From: Castanea sativa
Taxonomy: Eukaryota; Streptophyta; Magnoliopsida; Fagales; Fagaceae
Direction: 5' to 3'
DNA: 64,000 nucleotides
Assembly (NCBI RefSeq): GCF_040712315.1
Contig: NC_134024.1
Location: 4,177,158-4,241,157, forward strand
A model generated the notes under the pieces. That model had not been told where the DNA came from. It did not search any database and saw nothing but the letters and a program-made list of their open reading frames with translations. Each line of letters begins with the position of its first letter. Position 1 is the first letter of the stretch. Positions 46,801 to 57,700 of the stretch are shown piece after piece. The translations under genes and the position numbers were made by a program.

Positions 46801-48830
46801 TAATTTTTTTTTATTAGACCTCATGTTAGAATTTTTTTTTTATTTTAAAAGGACTCACTTTAAGTTTCAAAAAAAGTATAAAAAAAAAACTCATGTAAAA
46901 AAAAAAAAAAACTTTAGGACTAAGGAAAAAAGAGAGAGAGACTCTTGTTAGGACTCTCTCACTATTAAGTTTTAAAAATGACCACACATTAGAAATTTTT
47001 TTTTTTAAATGTCTCACTTTAGGTTTCAGAAAAAAAAAGACTCGCGTAAAAAAAAAAATTTTGGATTAAGGAAAAATGAGAGAGACTCATATTAGGACTC
47101 TCTCACTATTTAGTTTAAAAAATTAAAAAAAATTATAAATTAAAATAATGGTGTAGATTTTAAAATAACAAGAGATAAGGCAAACCCATAAAAAAAAAAT
47201 ACTATATTTATGATTTATCTACTCTTCTGCATGTTAATATCTTTTATTTTTCTTTTTTACTTTCTTCCCTCTTTTTTCTTCGCATATTATCTTCTTTGCT
47301 CCACAGCTAGCTTCAGCCACTGACACACGTTGCCTCTCCACAATATTTGACACACCACGTCCACAAAGGGTAAATTATGATCTGATTTCAAATAAAAACA
47401 TATATTTCACTCTCGTTCAGTCTTTGCTATTTTGGCCCCTTGTACAAGTTGCAGATCTCTCTTTGTTTCCTCATATAACTGGCAGCCATTGCATCAAGAT
47501 TTGGTCCACGGACGAAGGTCTCTCTCAGCAGCAATGGCTGAAGTTCTTTATGCTTGGTAAGGGACTGCGCTTTTTTGTTTAAATTAGTGCCAGTCAAAGT
47601 GCGGGTATGAAATATATCGGTCGTACCAGCCAGGACGGTCCCATATTCACTCCCTTGGTTGAAAGGCTGAGAAAAGAGAGAGACGGTAGCTGCTTCGAAG
47701 GAGGGAGAAGAGAGAATTTTTCTTTTTCAAGAACTATCGGGATTTGTAATTTGTATTTGATGGAAAAAAAAAAAGATATTTATTATTATTTTTTTAATAA
47801 TGCTGATGTGTAAAAATGTAGAAACTTTATAGGTTTTGGTTTTATATGTATGTATAAATGATGTGGATTAAATTTTTTTTTATAAATTAAAATGATGATG
47901 TAGAAAATCGTGAGAGTTAAACTGTTTTTGACTTTTTGAGAGACTTACGTTAGAATTAGGAATAAAAAAATAATTATAATTTTTTTAATTAGACCTCATG
48001 TTAGAATTTTTTTTTTTTTTTTAAAAGGACTCACTTTAAGTTTCAAAAAAAGATAAAAAGAATAAAGAAAGACTCATGTAAAAAAAAAAACTTTAGGACT
48101 AAGAGAAAAAGAAAGTGACTTCTGTTAAGACTTTTTCACTATTTAGTTTAAAAAATTAAAATAATAATGTGGATTAAATTTTTTTTTTTTTATAAATTAA
48201 AATGATAAAGTGAAAAATTGTGAAAGTTTCAGAAGTTTCGATTTCATATATATATTAAGTTCCTTTTTTTCACTTCTCCTTGAAACTAGGGTTAAAATTT
48301 CAGTACTATGGCCCACCCCAATTTCATTGCTTGGGAAGCTTTAGAAGTAAGCTCCCTCTTCAGCCTCATTTGATGTTGGCAACTGAATTCAAAGCATGGA
48401 CCTGAAAAAATAAGAAAGGAAAAAGAGAAATAAAAACATTGAACTCTTTTTATATGGGATTTTATCGAAGGGACAAGGAACGTGAATCTCAATCATAGTT
48501 CCTAAAAGTAAAAGGGAAGTCAAGTCAATCTCAATGGTTGGGATTTTTCATTTTTTTAAAAAAAAATTATACACCAACAAGCCCAAATTGAACTTGAATA
48601 TTGCACTGAGAGAAATCCAGGCCTAACAATTAAGAAGGATTACAATTATGGGCCATTTAACATGAACTGGGCTCCTCTTAGAATTCCTGAAGAATAGGTT
48701 TCGTTGAGTCTGGATGTTTTGCAAGATTCAAAACCAACCCTGGCCTGGCCCTATGATCCTATAGGTGAGAATTTGGGTTCCATGAATGACGACCAAGTAC
48801 ACAGCCAAATATTATTATGAGCTCCCAAGA
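46801..48830. other. Spacer of degenerate repeats
   Basis: Repeated fragments of Helitron 5' ends in reverse (GAAAGTTTCAGAAGTTTCG near 48222; GTAGAAACTTTATAGG near 47818) and repeats of GGACTCTCTCACTATT. Many A and T runs. Between 47300 and 47780 is a higher-complexity stretch with a short ATGGCTGAAG frame that I cannot identify. No gene called. Confidence 0.4.
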
Positions 48831-48906
48831 TGATATTTTTGTTACAAATAAAATGGACTATTTATAATAAATTTATACAATCCAATTTGAAGTCTATATA
48901 AGAATG

Positions 48907-48949
<43 letters not shown>

Positions 48950-49508
48950 TACTTCTTTAAATTAAATCTCATACTTTTATTTATATAAAAAAAAAACTCT
49001 TACTTACAAGTTTGTTCATGAATACATTATTACAAGCTCATTCTAAATATAAAAAAAACAAAATAAAAAAAATTATTGATCAAGCTAGAACTATTCATAA
49101 ACTGTTGAGTTCATTTACATTTGGGGTTGTCAGATTTCCAAATTTAGCTAGGTTAAACTATTTTTGTTTACATTATCTTCCTTCAAGTTTTGGGCTTTCA
49201 TAATTGGTGCAAAGTTAGGAACAAGCCTAGTAACATTGTCGGAAAGTGCTAGTAAGAGTCCAGTTGATGGGCATTAGCATATCTTTTGGACCTGTCGTTT
49301 TCCCTATATTTCTTCTAAGGAAAAGCTTAGGAAGGCAAATAGTGCTGCTAAAAATTTAGTGAATGGACTATTCGGTGCCTGTTTTCTTGCATGGGGACTG
49401 AAATCTGAATGTGCTGAATGTGCCCACGCAAAATAAAATAAGAGAGAGACCATTGAAAAAAAAAAAAAAACCACTCAATTTATTTATTTTATGCACAGCT
49501 TTTAATCA
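48831..49508. other. Duplicated spacer D-E, copy 2
   Basis: Near-copy of about 42720-43400 including the AT tract (48908-48940) and the TTGGGCTTTCATAATTGG block. No gene seen. Confidence 0.55.
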
Positions 49509-50466
49509 TCTATATATATATAACCGAAACTTTTGAAACTCCTACAATTTTCTACGTCAGCACAATATTTAAATAAAATTATCATTTTATTTAAATAAAA
49601 TTATTTTTTCTCAGTCCAAACTTAACAAGGAGTGAAATTCTATCTCTCTAACGAGTCCAACTTAAACTCAAATACATCATTTTTTTTATAAATAAAATTA
49701 TTTTTGTTTAGTCCAAATTTAACAAGGAGTAAAACTCTATCTTTAACTAGTCCAATTTAAACTCAAACTCATCATTATCATTTTTTAAAAACAAAATTAT
49801 TTTTGTTTAGTTCAAACTTAATAAGGATTGAAACTTTATTTCTCTGACAAGTCTAACTTAAACTCAAACTCAAACTCAAACATTGATTAAAAAGAAAACT
49901 TAAATAAATCTTACATTAAGATTATCCCAAACGTGGCTTTATTTGGATAAATATAAAAATCATCAACTATTGATAAAGTTAAACTTCTTTGGATAATAGA
50001 AGAATTCTACTACAACTTCTTTAAAAATTAATTTTCATACATAAATCACCAAACTCTTTTTAGCTATTTTTTACAAGATAAAAAAGCTTGCAATAATTGA
50101 AATTATTCTTTTGAATGTAATCCACCTTTCTTTTATATTTCTCTATTGTCTAGTCATATTTTTTTTTCAATAATTTCTAAGCAGTGAATCATCTGATTTT
50201 TAAATATTTTTTAGTCTTTTAGAAGTTTTAATATCTGAATTTTTGAGTTATTTTTTTGCAGTATTTGAAATTTTCTTACAAATTTTTTATAAATCATTAC
50301 ACATTCAAGCAATGACTTCTTCATTCAATTGTAACACAAATTGAAGTCATACAAGAGCACATCATGCAATGGTGTAGTTTCTTAATCAATTTAAGATTTT
50401 ATAAAATTATTTTAGTCTACCTCACAAATATGTAGATTTCTGTGCATAGCACGAGTTAGCGACTAG
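49509..50466 (+). mobile_element. Non-autonomous Helitron, complete
   Basis: 958 bp from TCTATATATATATAACCG to a 3' hairpin region GTGCATAGCACGAGTTAGCGACTAG. It is inserted between A and T: AATCA|TC...CTAG|TTGTTTT. The empty site is at 43400-43420 (AATCATTGTTTTTAAATATAAAATC). No helicase coding capacity. Confidence 0.82.
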
Positions 50467-51349
50467 TTGTTTTAAAAAATAAAATCATACAATTGCTTGA
50501 ATTAATAGCAAAAACCAAATTGTGGATCCCACCTTTAGTCCACGTGAGAATATGAGGGTAGGATGAGTATGGGTATAATAATTTTTTTTTTTTTTTGGGA
50601 AGAGGGTATAATATTTTTAGTTGTGATAAGTATGGTATAATATATTCTTACTTTTCCTAAAAAAATATTATTTTATTTTATGATAGAAGTATAGAACAAC
50701 TCTTTAATATACTCCATTTTATACTAAAGTCTAAAGATACTTTAAAAAAGCAGGGGCCATTACTTAAACTTCAATAAAGTTGCTGGGTTATGTAAGTAAA
50801 GTAAAATGAATTATTATATTCCTAAAAATAAAAAATAAAAAAAAGAAGAAATTCATTGTTGGACCATATATAAACGGATGATGCTCTTTCTACCTCATAA
50901 ATATGTAGGTTTTCGTGCATAGCATAGGTTAGCGATTAATTATTATTAAAAAATAAAATCATACAACTACTTAAATTAATAGCAAGAACCAAATTGTGGA
51001 TCCCACCTTTAGTCTGCGTGAGAATATGAGGGTAGGATGAGTATGGGTATAATAATTTTTTTTTTTTGGAAAGAGGGTATAATATTTTTAGTTGTGATAA
51101 GTATGGTATAATATTTTATTATTTTTCCTAAATTTTTTTTATTATTTTATTTCATTTTATGATAGAAGAATAGAACAACTCTTTAATATACTCCATTTTA
51201 TACTAATAAAAAGCAGGGGCCATTACTTACACTTTAATAAAGTTGTTGAGTTACATAAGTAAAGTAAAATGAATTATTATATTCCTAAAAATAAAAAATA
51301 AAAAATAAAAAAAGAAGAAATTCATGGCTGGACCATACATAAACGGACG

Positions 51350-51361
<12 letters not shown>
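50418..51361 (+). repeat. 472-bp tandem duplication carrying a TNL promoter
   Basis: Unit 1 starts CTACCTCACAAATATG at 50418 and unit 2 CTACCTCATAAATATG at 50890. Each runs through the Helitron 3' tail, GTGGATCCCACCTTTAG, and the TATA-like ACCATATATAAACGG or ACCATACATAAACGG. Unit 1 breaks off exactly where the CT tract should begin. Confidence 0.75.
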
Positions 51362-51388
<27 letters not shown>

Positions 51389-51500
51389 ATACGCACAAAA
51401 CTATGCATATTCCTTTTAAACCAGCAATCAGACGATAAGAGCTTCACAGAGAATACTTCAATTCTCCATAATCTGTAAGTTTTCACTTGTTAGTTGTTAC
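51330..51500 (+). promoter_or_regulatory. Orphan TNL promoter/5'UTR module
   Basis: ACCATACATAAACGG, CT tract at about 51354-51385, CATACGCACAAAACTATGC, AAACCAGCAATCAGACG, AAGAGCTTCACAGAG and CATAATCTGTAAGTTTTC (donor-like). The next TIR exon is gene E, 3.3 kb away, with its own leader. Confidence 0.5.
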
Positions 51501-52920
51501 AAGCATCCTTCTCTTCTTTTTTTAGTTCCTCTCTCCTTTTAGTTTCACTATTTATCTTTCTAAATCATTTCCTTTTAATCCTTTTTTTTTTTTGTCCTTT
51601 TAGAAATCTATGCTTATAAATTTATAATTATTGAATAATTAAATTATAGTTGAAATAAAATTATTTGGTTTACCAAAAAAAATCAAATTATTTGAGTTAA
51701 TTAGATATATAGAATAATCTTCATTAAGAAACTCATAAAAATTATATTTATATTAACCTTTTATGATTAAAAGTTAATTCTGTATAATTATTACAATTAA
51801 AATGGACTAAAAATGTTATACACACACTTACTTAAATTAAGTTTCATACTTGTGAGTTTGTTCATGAATACATAATTGTGAACTCATTTGTTAAATAAAA
51901 AAAACATAATTAAACAAAAGTATTTTTGAGTTAAGTTTGAACCAGTTATAAACTGTTGGGTTTTTTATTTTTTATTTTTTATGAATGGACTATTGGGGGG
52001 CTTGTTTTGTTGTATGGGACTAAATGTGCCCACGAATTAAGAGAGAGAGAGAGTAGATATTAATTAGTTGGATTCACTAATTGCCAATGGATTTTGCGTA
52101 TATTGATTGGCTCGGAGACGTGGAACATGTTCTGTGGGGTTTACATGCTTGGTCATTGGTGCACCATGTTTGCTATATATGATTGATTTCTCATGTGGGT
52201 TAAGGCTCAATTCAGGCTTGAATATAATGCAAAACCCGCCTAAGCATGCATGCCTAGCTTAGTCTATTAGCTTTAATTACTCCATTCTTAAGGCCTTTGT
52301 TCAAGATGAAGCATCAGAATTTGAGTTTAGTGCAGCCCCTAAATCTTGATACATAGATTTTATAGCTTCCATTTTTTTTTTCTTAATTATATTTTTTAGG
52401 CTTCAGAAAGATGAAAACAAAACAAACAATCTAAGACGGATCTTCCAATAAGGTTTGAGAAAACTTCACAAAAAATACCCTTGAAGAAGACAAGTAGACA
52501 ACCACCAAAGACATGCTTAATTTTGATTTCGAACAAAAAAAGAAATTACTCAATTTATTTATTTTATGCCAAAAAAAAATCAATTCTTTAAGAAAAAAAC
52601 AAAGCATACATTTTTTTTAAATGGATTAATTAAGTAAATATGAAAAATAATAAAAAACTATAGCTAATATTTGTATTTTATTTAGCTTTGTCTTGGCACA
52701 AGCAGACTAGCCGCAGGAAACAACGTTACGTGTGGATTCCACCTCCAGTCCGCATGAGAAATTGAGGGAAACAAACGTTTAGACCTAAACTTGAATAAAG
52801 TGAGTCAATTAAATGATTTATTGACTTGACTAAAAACAAAACGTTTTTCTCTATGGAACTAAAAATCAAACCTTTCTTGACTTGACTAAAAACGAAACAT
52901 TGCACTTTCCATTATTTAAA
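51501..52920. other. Spacer upstream of gene E
   Basis: No gene seen. Collinear with the region upstream of gene C (20520-21490), with blocks GATGAAAACAAAACAAAC and AACTTCACAAAAAATACCC, so both belong to one segmental duplication. It also carries the 52085-52380 block shared with 33350-33620. Confidence 0.5.
51653..51694. mobile_element. Ultra-short poly(A) retroposon insertion
   Basis: A 15-bp repeat with one mismatch (AAATAAAATTATTTG and AAATCAAATTATTTG) encloses GTTTACC plus A. The single-copy paralogue is at about 44957-44975. Confidence 0.55.
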
Positions 52921-53326
52921 CTAGCTTGTAACCACATGCATATGCATGAATATACTTAAAAATATACAATAAGATGCATAATATAATTCTTATAAATAAT
53001 TTAAATACTATTGATAGTCGTTTTTATATTTTGTTAACTCTTTAAAAAAATTTGTAAGGATATTATTATGTATAAAATGTAAATTGTCTATTTTTTTTAT
53101 TTAAATTATTGTGAAGCACTTTTTTTTTTACGATTCATTTATTCTAGAATTTTTGGTTTTTGTATTTAATAATTCACTTGGATGAATATTTATGATGTGG
53201 TTTCACATTTGATTTTAAAATTAAGAAATAAAACTCTTTAAAAATAAATAATTTAGGACACATGGCACAAAATTGGAACTTTAATTTGGAATTCTAATTT
53301 GAGTTTCTCTTAACTTCACCTATTAT

Positions 53327-53363
<37 letters not shown>
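52921..53363 (-). mobile_element. Short non-autonomous Helitron, minus strand
   Basis: Minus-strand 5' end TCTATATATAT (53363 leftwards) and 3' end hairpin ATGCATATGCAT, then GTGGTTACAAGCTAG followed by T at 52920. Interior blocks (CAATTTTGTGCCATGTGTCC, CCAAGTGAATTATTAAA) match the arms of the inverted pair at 21497, so one family. Confidence 0.65.
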
Positions 53364-53364
<1 letters not shown>

Positions 53365-54479
53365 TAGAAATGGCAAATGGGCGGGTCAAGTCGAGTTTGG
53401 GTCAAGTCAATCAAGTTGTGAGTTCGGGTTGTGGGTTAAAACGGGCCATTTTAAGTGGATTAAAACGGATTCAGGTCAATTGGGATGCGGGTCGGGTCAG
53501 GTTGACCTATATTTTTCACATAATTTTTTTTTTTTAATAAACAACATATATTTCTATTTGGAAAGTCATGCAACAAATTTCTTGATGTAAAATATATTAC
53601 TTTGAATTCACCACTTATATCAAGAATGAACTCAGTTAACTTATTAATATTTATTCAATAGTTTTAAAATTATACAAATCTCAACATTGCTAACTAAAAT
53701 ATAAAAAAAAAACACAAAGATAAATAAAACAAATACAAAAGTTTTATTTCTATACAATATTAACATCCCAAAATATAAAAAAAAATTACAAATGACTTAT
53801 TAGATAACTCATTTGACAAAGAATAAAAACATATAATAAATTTATAATCTTAAAAATTAATTTTATAATTTATTATCAATTGTAATTGACACTCTATTTC
53901 AATTTGAGAATATACATTAAAGTTTAATTGTTTACTTATTTATAAATGGTTTCTTTTATGAACATCATATCATTAATAAGAAACACACAATTTAGGAAAT
54001 ATCATAATTTATTTTGAAAAGCCGTTTATTTTGGACATAAATTGTTAAAAAAAATAGGTCTAAGAATTCACTATTTTCATACTTATGAATATTTCTCACA
54101 TATGTCTACAATTTAAAATCTATGTTTTTAACTCTACTGTAACTAAATTATCTTGGCATGTACTTTGCTATTTGATATCTAAAAATATTTACTCATTACA
54201 AAATGTTCAACCATTCATCTTTCAATTCATTTGCATGTAGTTATGAAAATGTCTCAATTGTTTTCTTAAAGCTCACAACAAACAATTAAACCAATATTCT
54301 TTTAATTTTATTTTTATTTTTACCAAAAAAACAAGTTTAAAAAATGGTTCGGGGCATGGATTGGGTCGGGTCACGGGTCAATTAGTTTTTGCTTCAAGTA
54401 AAAAAAATCGAGTTCGGATAGGTTTTTCGGGTTGGGTCGGGTCAGGTCAGAAAATTCTAACCCGTTCTACCATGTCTAA
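53364..54479. mobile_element. hAT-like non-autonomous element next to the gene E promoter
   Basis: Ends TAGAAATGGCAAATGGGCGGG and CCCGTTCTACCATGTCTA are imperfect inverted repeats. GC-rich GGGTCGGGTC repeats sit at both ends and an AT-rich interior lies between, about 1.1 kb. No transposase seen. hAT assignment is by terminal resemblance only. Confidence 0.5.
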
Positions 54480-54788
54480 TTTAAATAATCAATTACACAA
54501 ATATACTAACTTCACCGACAATTCAAAACTACTAATCTGCCATTCTCCAAAATTTGTAAGTTCTCACCGTTTTTTATTTAATGAGTATCTGTAAGTTCTC
54601 ACTTGTTACGTTCATTCTTCTCTTTAATTTCCTCTTCTTAGTTTTACCCTTTTAATTCTACATAGTTTCCTTTTACCCCTTATTCGTTTATTTATTTATA
54701 CTTCAAATCTAGTTGAATGAAATCTTGACGAGTATCTATAATTCTATATTGTGATTCAAGGTTTACTTGTAAGCTTAGATTGGCTTTC
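54480..54788 (+). promoter_or_regulatory. Promoter-proximal region and 5'UTR of gene E
   Basis: ACTAACTTCACCGACAATTC, CTCCAAAATTTGTAAGTTC (donor-like near 54556) and the conserved GTGATTCAAGGTTTACTTG before the ATG at 54789. The hAT-like element ends directly upstream, so any core promoter further away has been replaced or displaced. Confidence 0.45.
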
Positions 54789-57700
54789 ATGGATTCAAAA
54801 AGCCCATCTATCTCTTCTTCTAGCCATAAGTGGAAATATGATGTCTTTCTAAGTTTTAGAGGTGAGGATACTTGCAAGAATTTTACAGATCATCTATACA
54901 CTACCTTGAAAAAGAAGGGAGTCAACACCTTCAAGGATGATAAAAATCTCGATAAAGGAGAACCTATTTCACATGAGCTTTTAAAAGTAATAGAAGAATC
55001 ATTGTTTGCTATTGTCATTCTCTCAAAAAACTATGCATTCTCAACATGGTGTTTGGAAGAACTTGTGAATATCATCGAATGCAAAAAAAAGATGGGGCAA
55101 ATAGTCTGGCCCATATTTTACGATGTGGATCCATCTGAGGTGCAAAAACAGACGGGAGCATATGCACAAGCATTTGATGAACATGAAAAGCATTTCAAAG
55201 ATAATATAGATAAAGTTCACATGTGGAGAGCTACTTTGACTGAAGTGGCCAATCTCTTCGGATTTCATTTACAAGATAGGTAAGTTGTGCTAATGTCATT
55301 ATTTCTATTTATATATCTTATTAAATAATTTTCTTCATTGACATGCAAGATTTATTTTGTATCTAGTTGTTAGGATGTCATTCTAAGGGAAAAATGCCTA
55401 AACACCTCCTGAACTTTAAACTAGTGGCCAAAACACCTTGAACTTTTTTATTGGCTAATTTACTCCATAAACTATACACACCTGCCAAACCAATACTTCA
55501 ATTAATTTCACGTTAAAACACTAATGGAATAAGAGCAGGTGAGAATCACGTGACCTTTAAAAACTAATTAAATCACTATTTACAAGATCGAAAGAACAAA
55601 GGAGAGACTGACAGACAGAGAAGAGAGAGAGAGAGAGGCGGTAGCACCATCAGAGTTGATATCTTGTGAGAATATTCCCATACTGTCACGCACTTCATTT
55701 TCTTCAACCGGAAGGTTCAAATCCAAATACCTAGTTGATGTCTTGTGAGCCCGTTTGGCCATTTCTGAGATTTGAGGCTGCCCCAGAGAGTCAATACCAC
55801 TGACATGCAAGCTTCCTTTTATTAAAAAAGGTTGGGTTAGAGATGTCTTTTCTCATTGTATCCAATACATTCGTGCTCCGGCTTTTGGTGTTATCTCCAA
55901 AGGCATGTGAAGTTGTACTTTGCATTGGCCACCATTTTACTGGTAAAATTCTTTCCGCAGAGTATTTTGAGGGTTCCCTTCTGACAGTGTGAAGATAGTT
56001 TCCCCTTGAGAATGTTGAAGTTGTCACGAATATCGTGTTATTGATGTTGATTTCTCTTCCATGTGAGTTTGAAAGTTTACCGGTCCGAATAGCCTGAGAA
56101 AACTATTTTGAGCCAGGACATTAGCTTTATCTACATTTTCAAGGAAGGCAATGGATAACAGGACAAGGGTTTCTACTTTCTTGGTTAACTCCTCAGCAAG
56201 ACAATCAACAAGAGTTTTCCCCCTGAACTTTATATCATAATCATTCATTTCTCATTGACCAATGATTGTGTTTGAATTAATCATCCCATCTTAGGAACTC
56301 AGATCCATAAAAATAAAATGTTCTTGGCTTCCATTTAATTTCTCAGCAAGGGCAAGAGCCATTTTCTTCTTACCAAGCCTATCAAGTCCAACAAAATTAA
56401 ACCATATATTTGCTCTCAAACTTGCTCAATGGCGTTTTTTACTTCTTGCTTGGCAGCAGGCTATTGTTTGGCTACTAAGACAAATTGCTTTGTCTTGCCA
56501 ACCAACCCTCTCAATCAGTGCTCTAAATAGTGTCTTCAAGTATGAGTTGTACATCCGATCTTTGTTGGAACTAAGTTCCAAGCTTTTCCTCTGGTGGTTC
56601 TACCCCGTCTCTCTATCTCGCTCTCATCTCAACCGGTCAATCTCCCCTCTCTCTTCTTTCTGTGTAAATAGTGATTTACTTAGATTTTAAAGGTCATGTG
56701 CTTCTCACTTGCTATTATTTTATTAGTGTTTTAACGTAAAACCAACTGAAGTATTGATTTGGCAGGTGTGTATAGTTTAGGGAGTAAATTAGTCAATAAA
56801 AAAGTTAAGGCTAGTTCTTACAATATAACACTATAAGGCTAGTTCTTTTAGACGTAAGATTATCTTGATATGCATAACCCTAAGTTTTTAGTTATAGCTC
56901 GTTATTGTCTTCTTTTTAGATGAGGGATTAGCATTTTTACACGCGAAATTGTATCTCCTTACTTTTCTACTTTTCAACGTGGAATTCATTTGAATATAAA
57001 ATGATTTACAACAAATTTCCACTTTTGACTTAAAAGATAAATTAATTAGTTTTTATTCTTTACTACGATGAGAAATGATATGTCCATAACATTTTCATAA
57101 CACTTTTACAACAAATACTAAATGGTAGGTTGTTATTGGTTACTATAGGTGGATAAAAAGTAATTTAAGTAGTGAAATTCAAATTAGAACCAATAACAAT
57201 TTACTATCTATGATTTGTTGTGAAAATATTGTAGACCTAGCACTTCTCTACTTCGATAGCTTCACCTTAATGAACCTTAATACGCGTAAGATAACTAACT
57301 TTATACAACCGAGGCCAATCTTGTAGAGGCTTGTCTCGACCAATTTGATACTAGTTTGTTGTAATTCGAGAATAGCAAATGTGCAATATTCATAGAAACA
57401 ATACATTAGAATATTTTCACATGACAAACAATATATATGTGTGATTATTTCACCTAGAAAATCTTTCATCCACCTTATTATTCCCCAAATGGGACTCCTC
57501 CAAAAAAATGTTTTACCCTTTATATCAATCAAGTTTCTGCTCTCCTGTCCCAGCCCCAAAAAAAAAAAAAAAAACAAAAAACAAAGTTCTAGAAAGAAGA
57601 GAATCCTCTTCCAACAATTTGTAGTGGATTTAAAAATTACTCCTTTATCTTAGCCAACCCCAACAAATTGTTATAAAATTTTTATTTTAGGATTCAAATA

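Noticed and set aside
47490..47820. Possible small gene around ATGGCTGAAGTTC and the following 68-codon frame
   Set aside because: A short first frame with a GTAAGG donor and no identifiable partner exon; the second frame is low in information. Not enough to call.
57248..57577. Minus-strand 109-codon open frame in intron 1 of gene E
   Set aside because: Begins in a poly-Phe stretch from an A-run; a similar broken frame at 24635-24889 in gene C shows no coding conservation.
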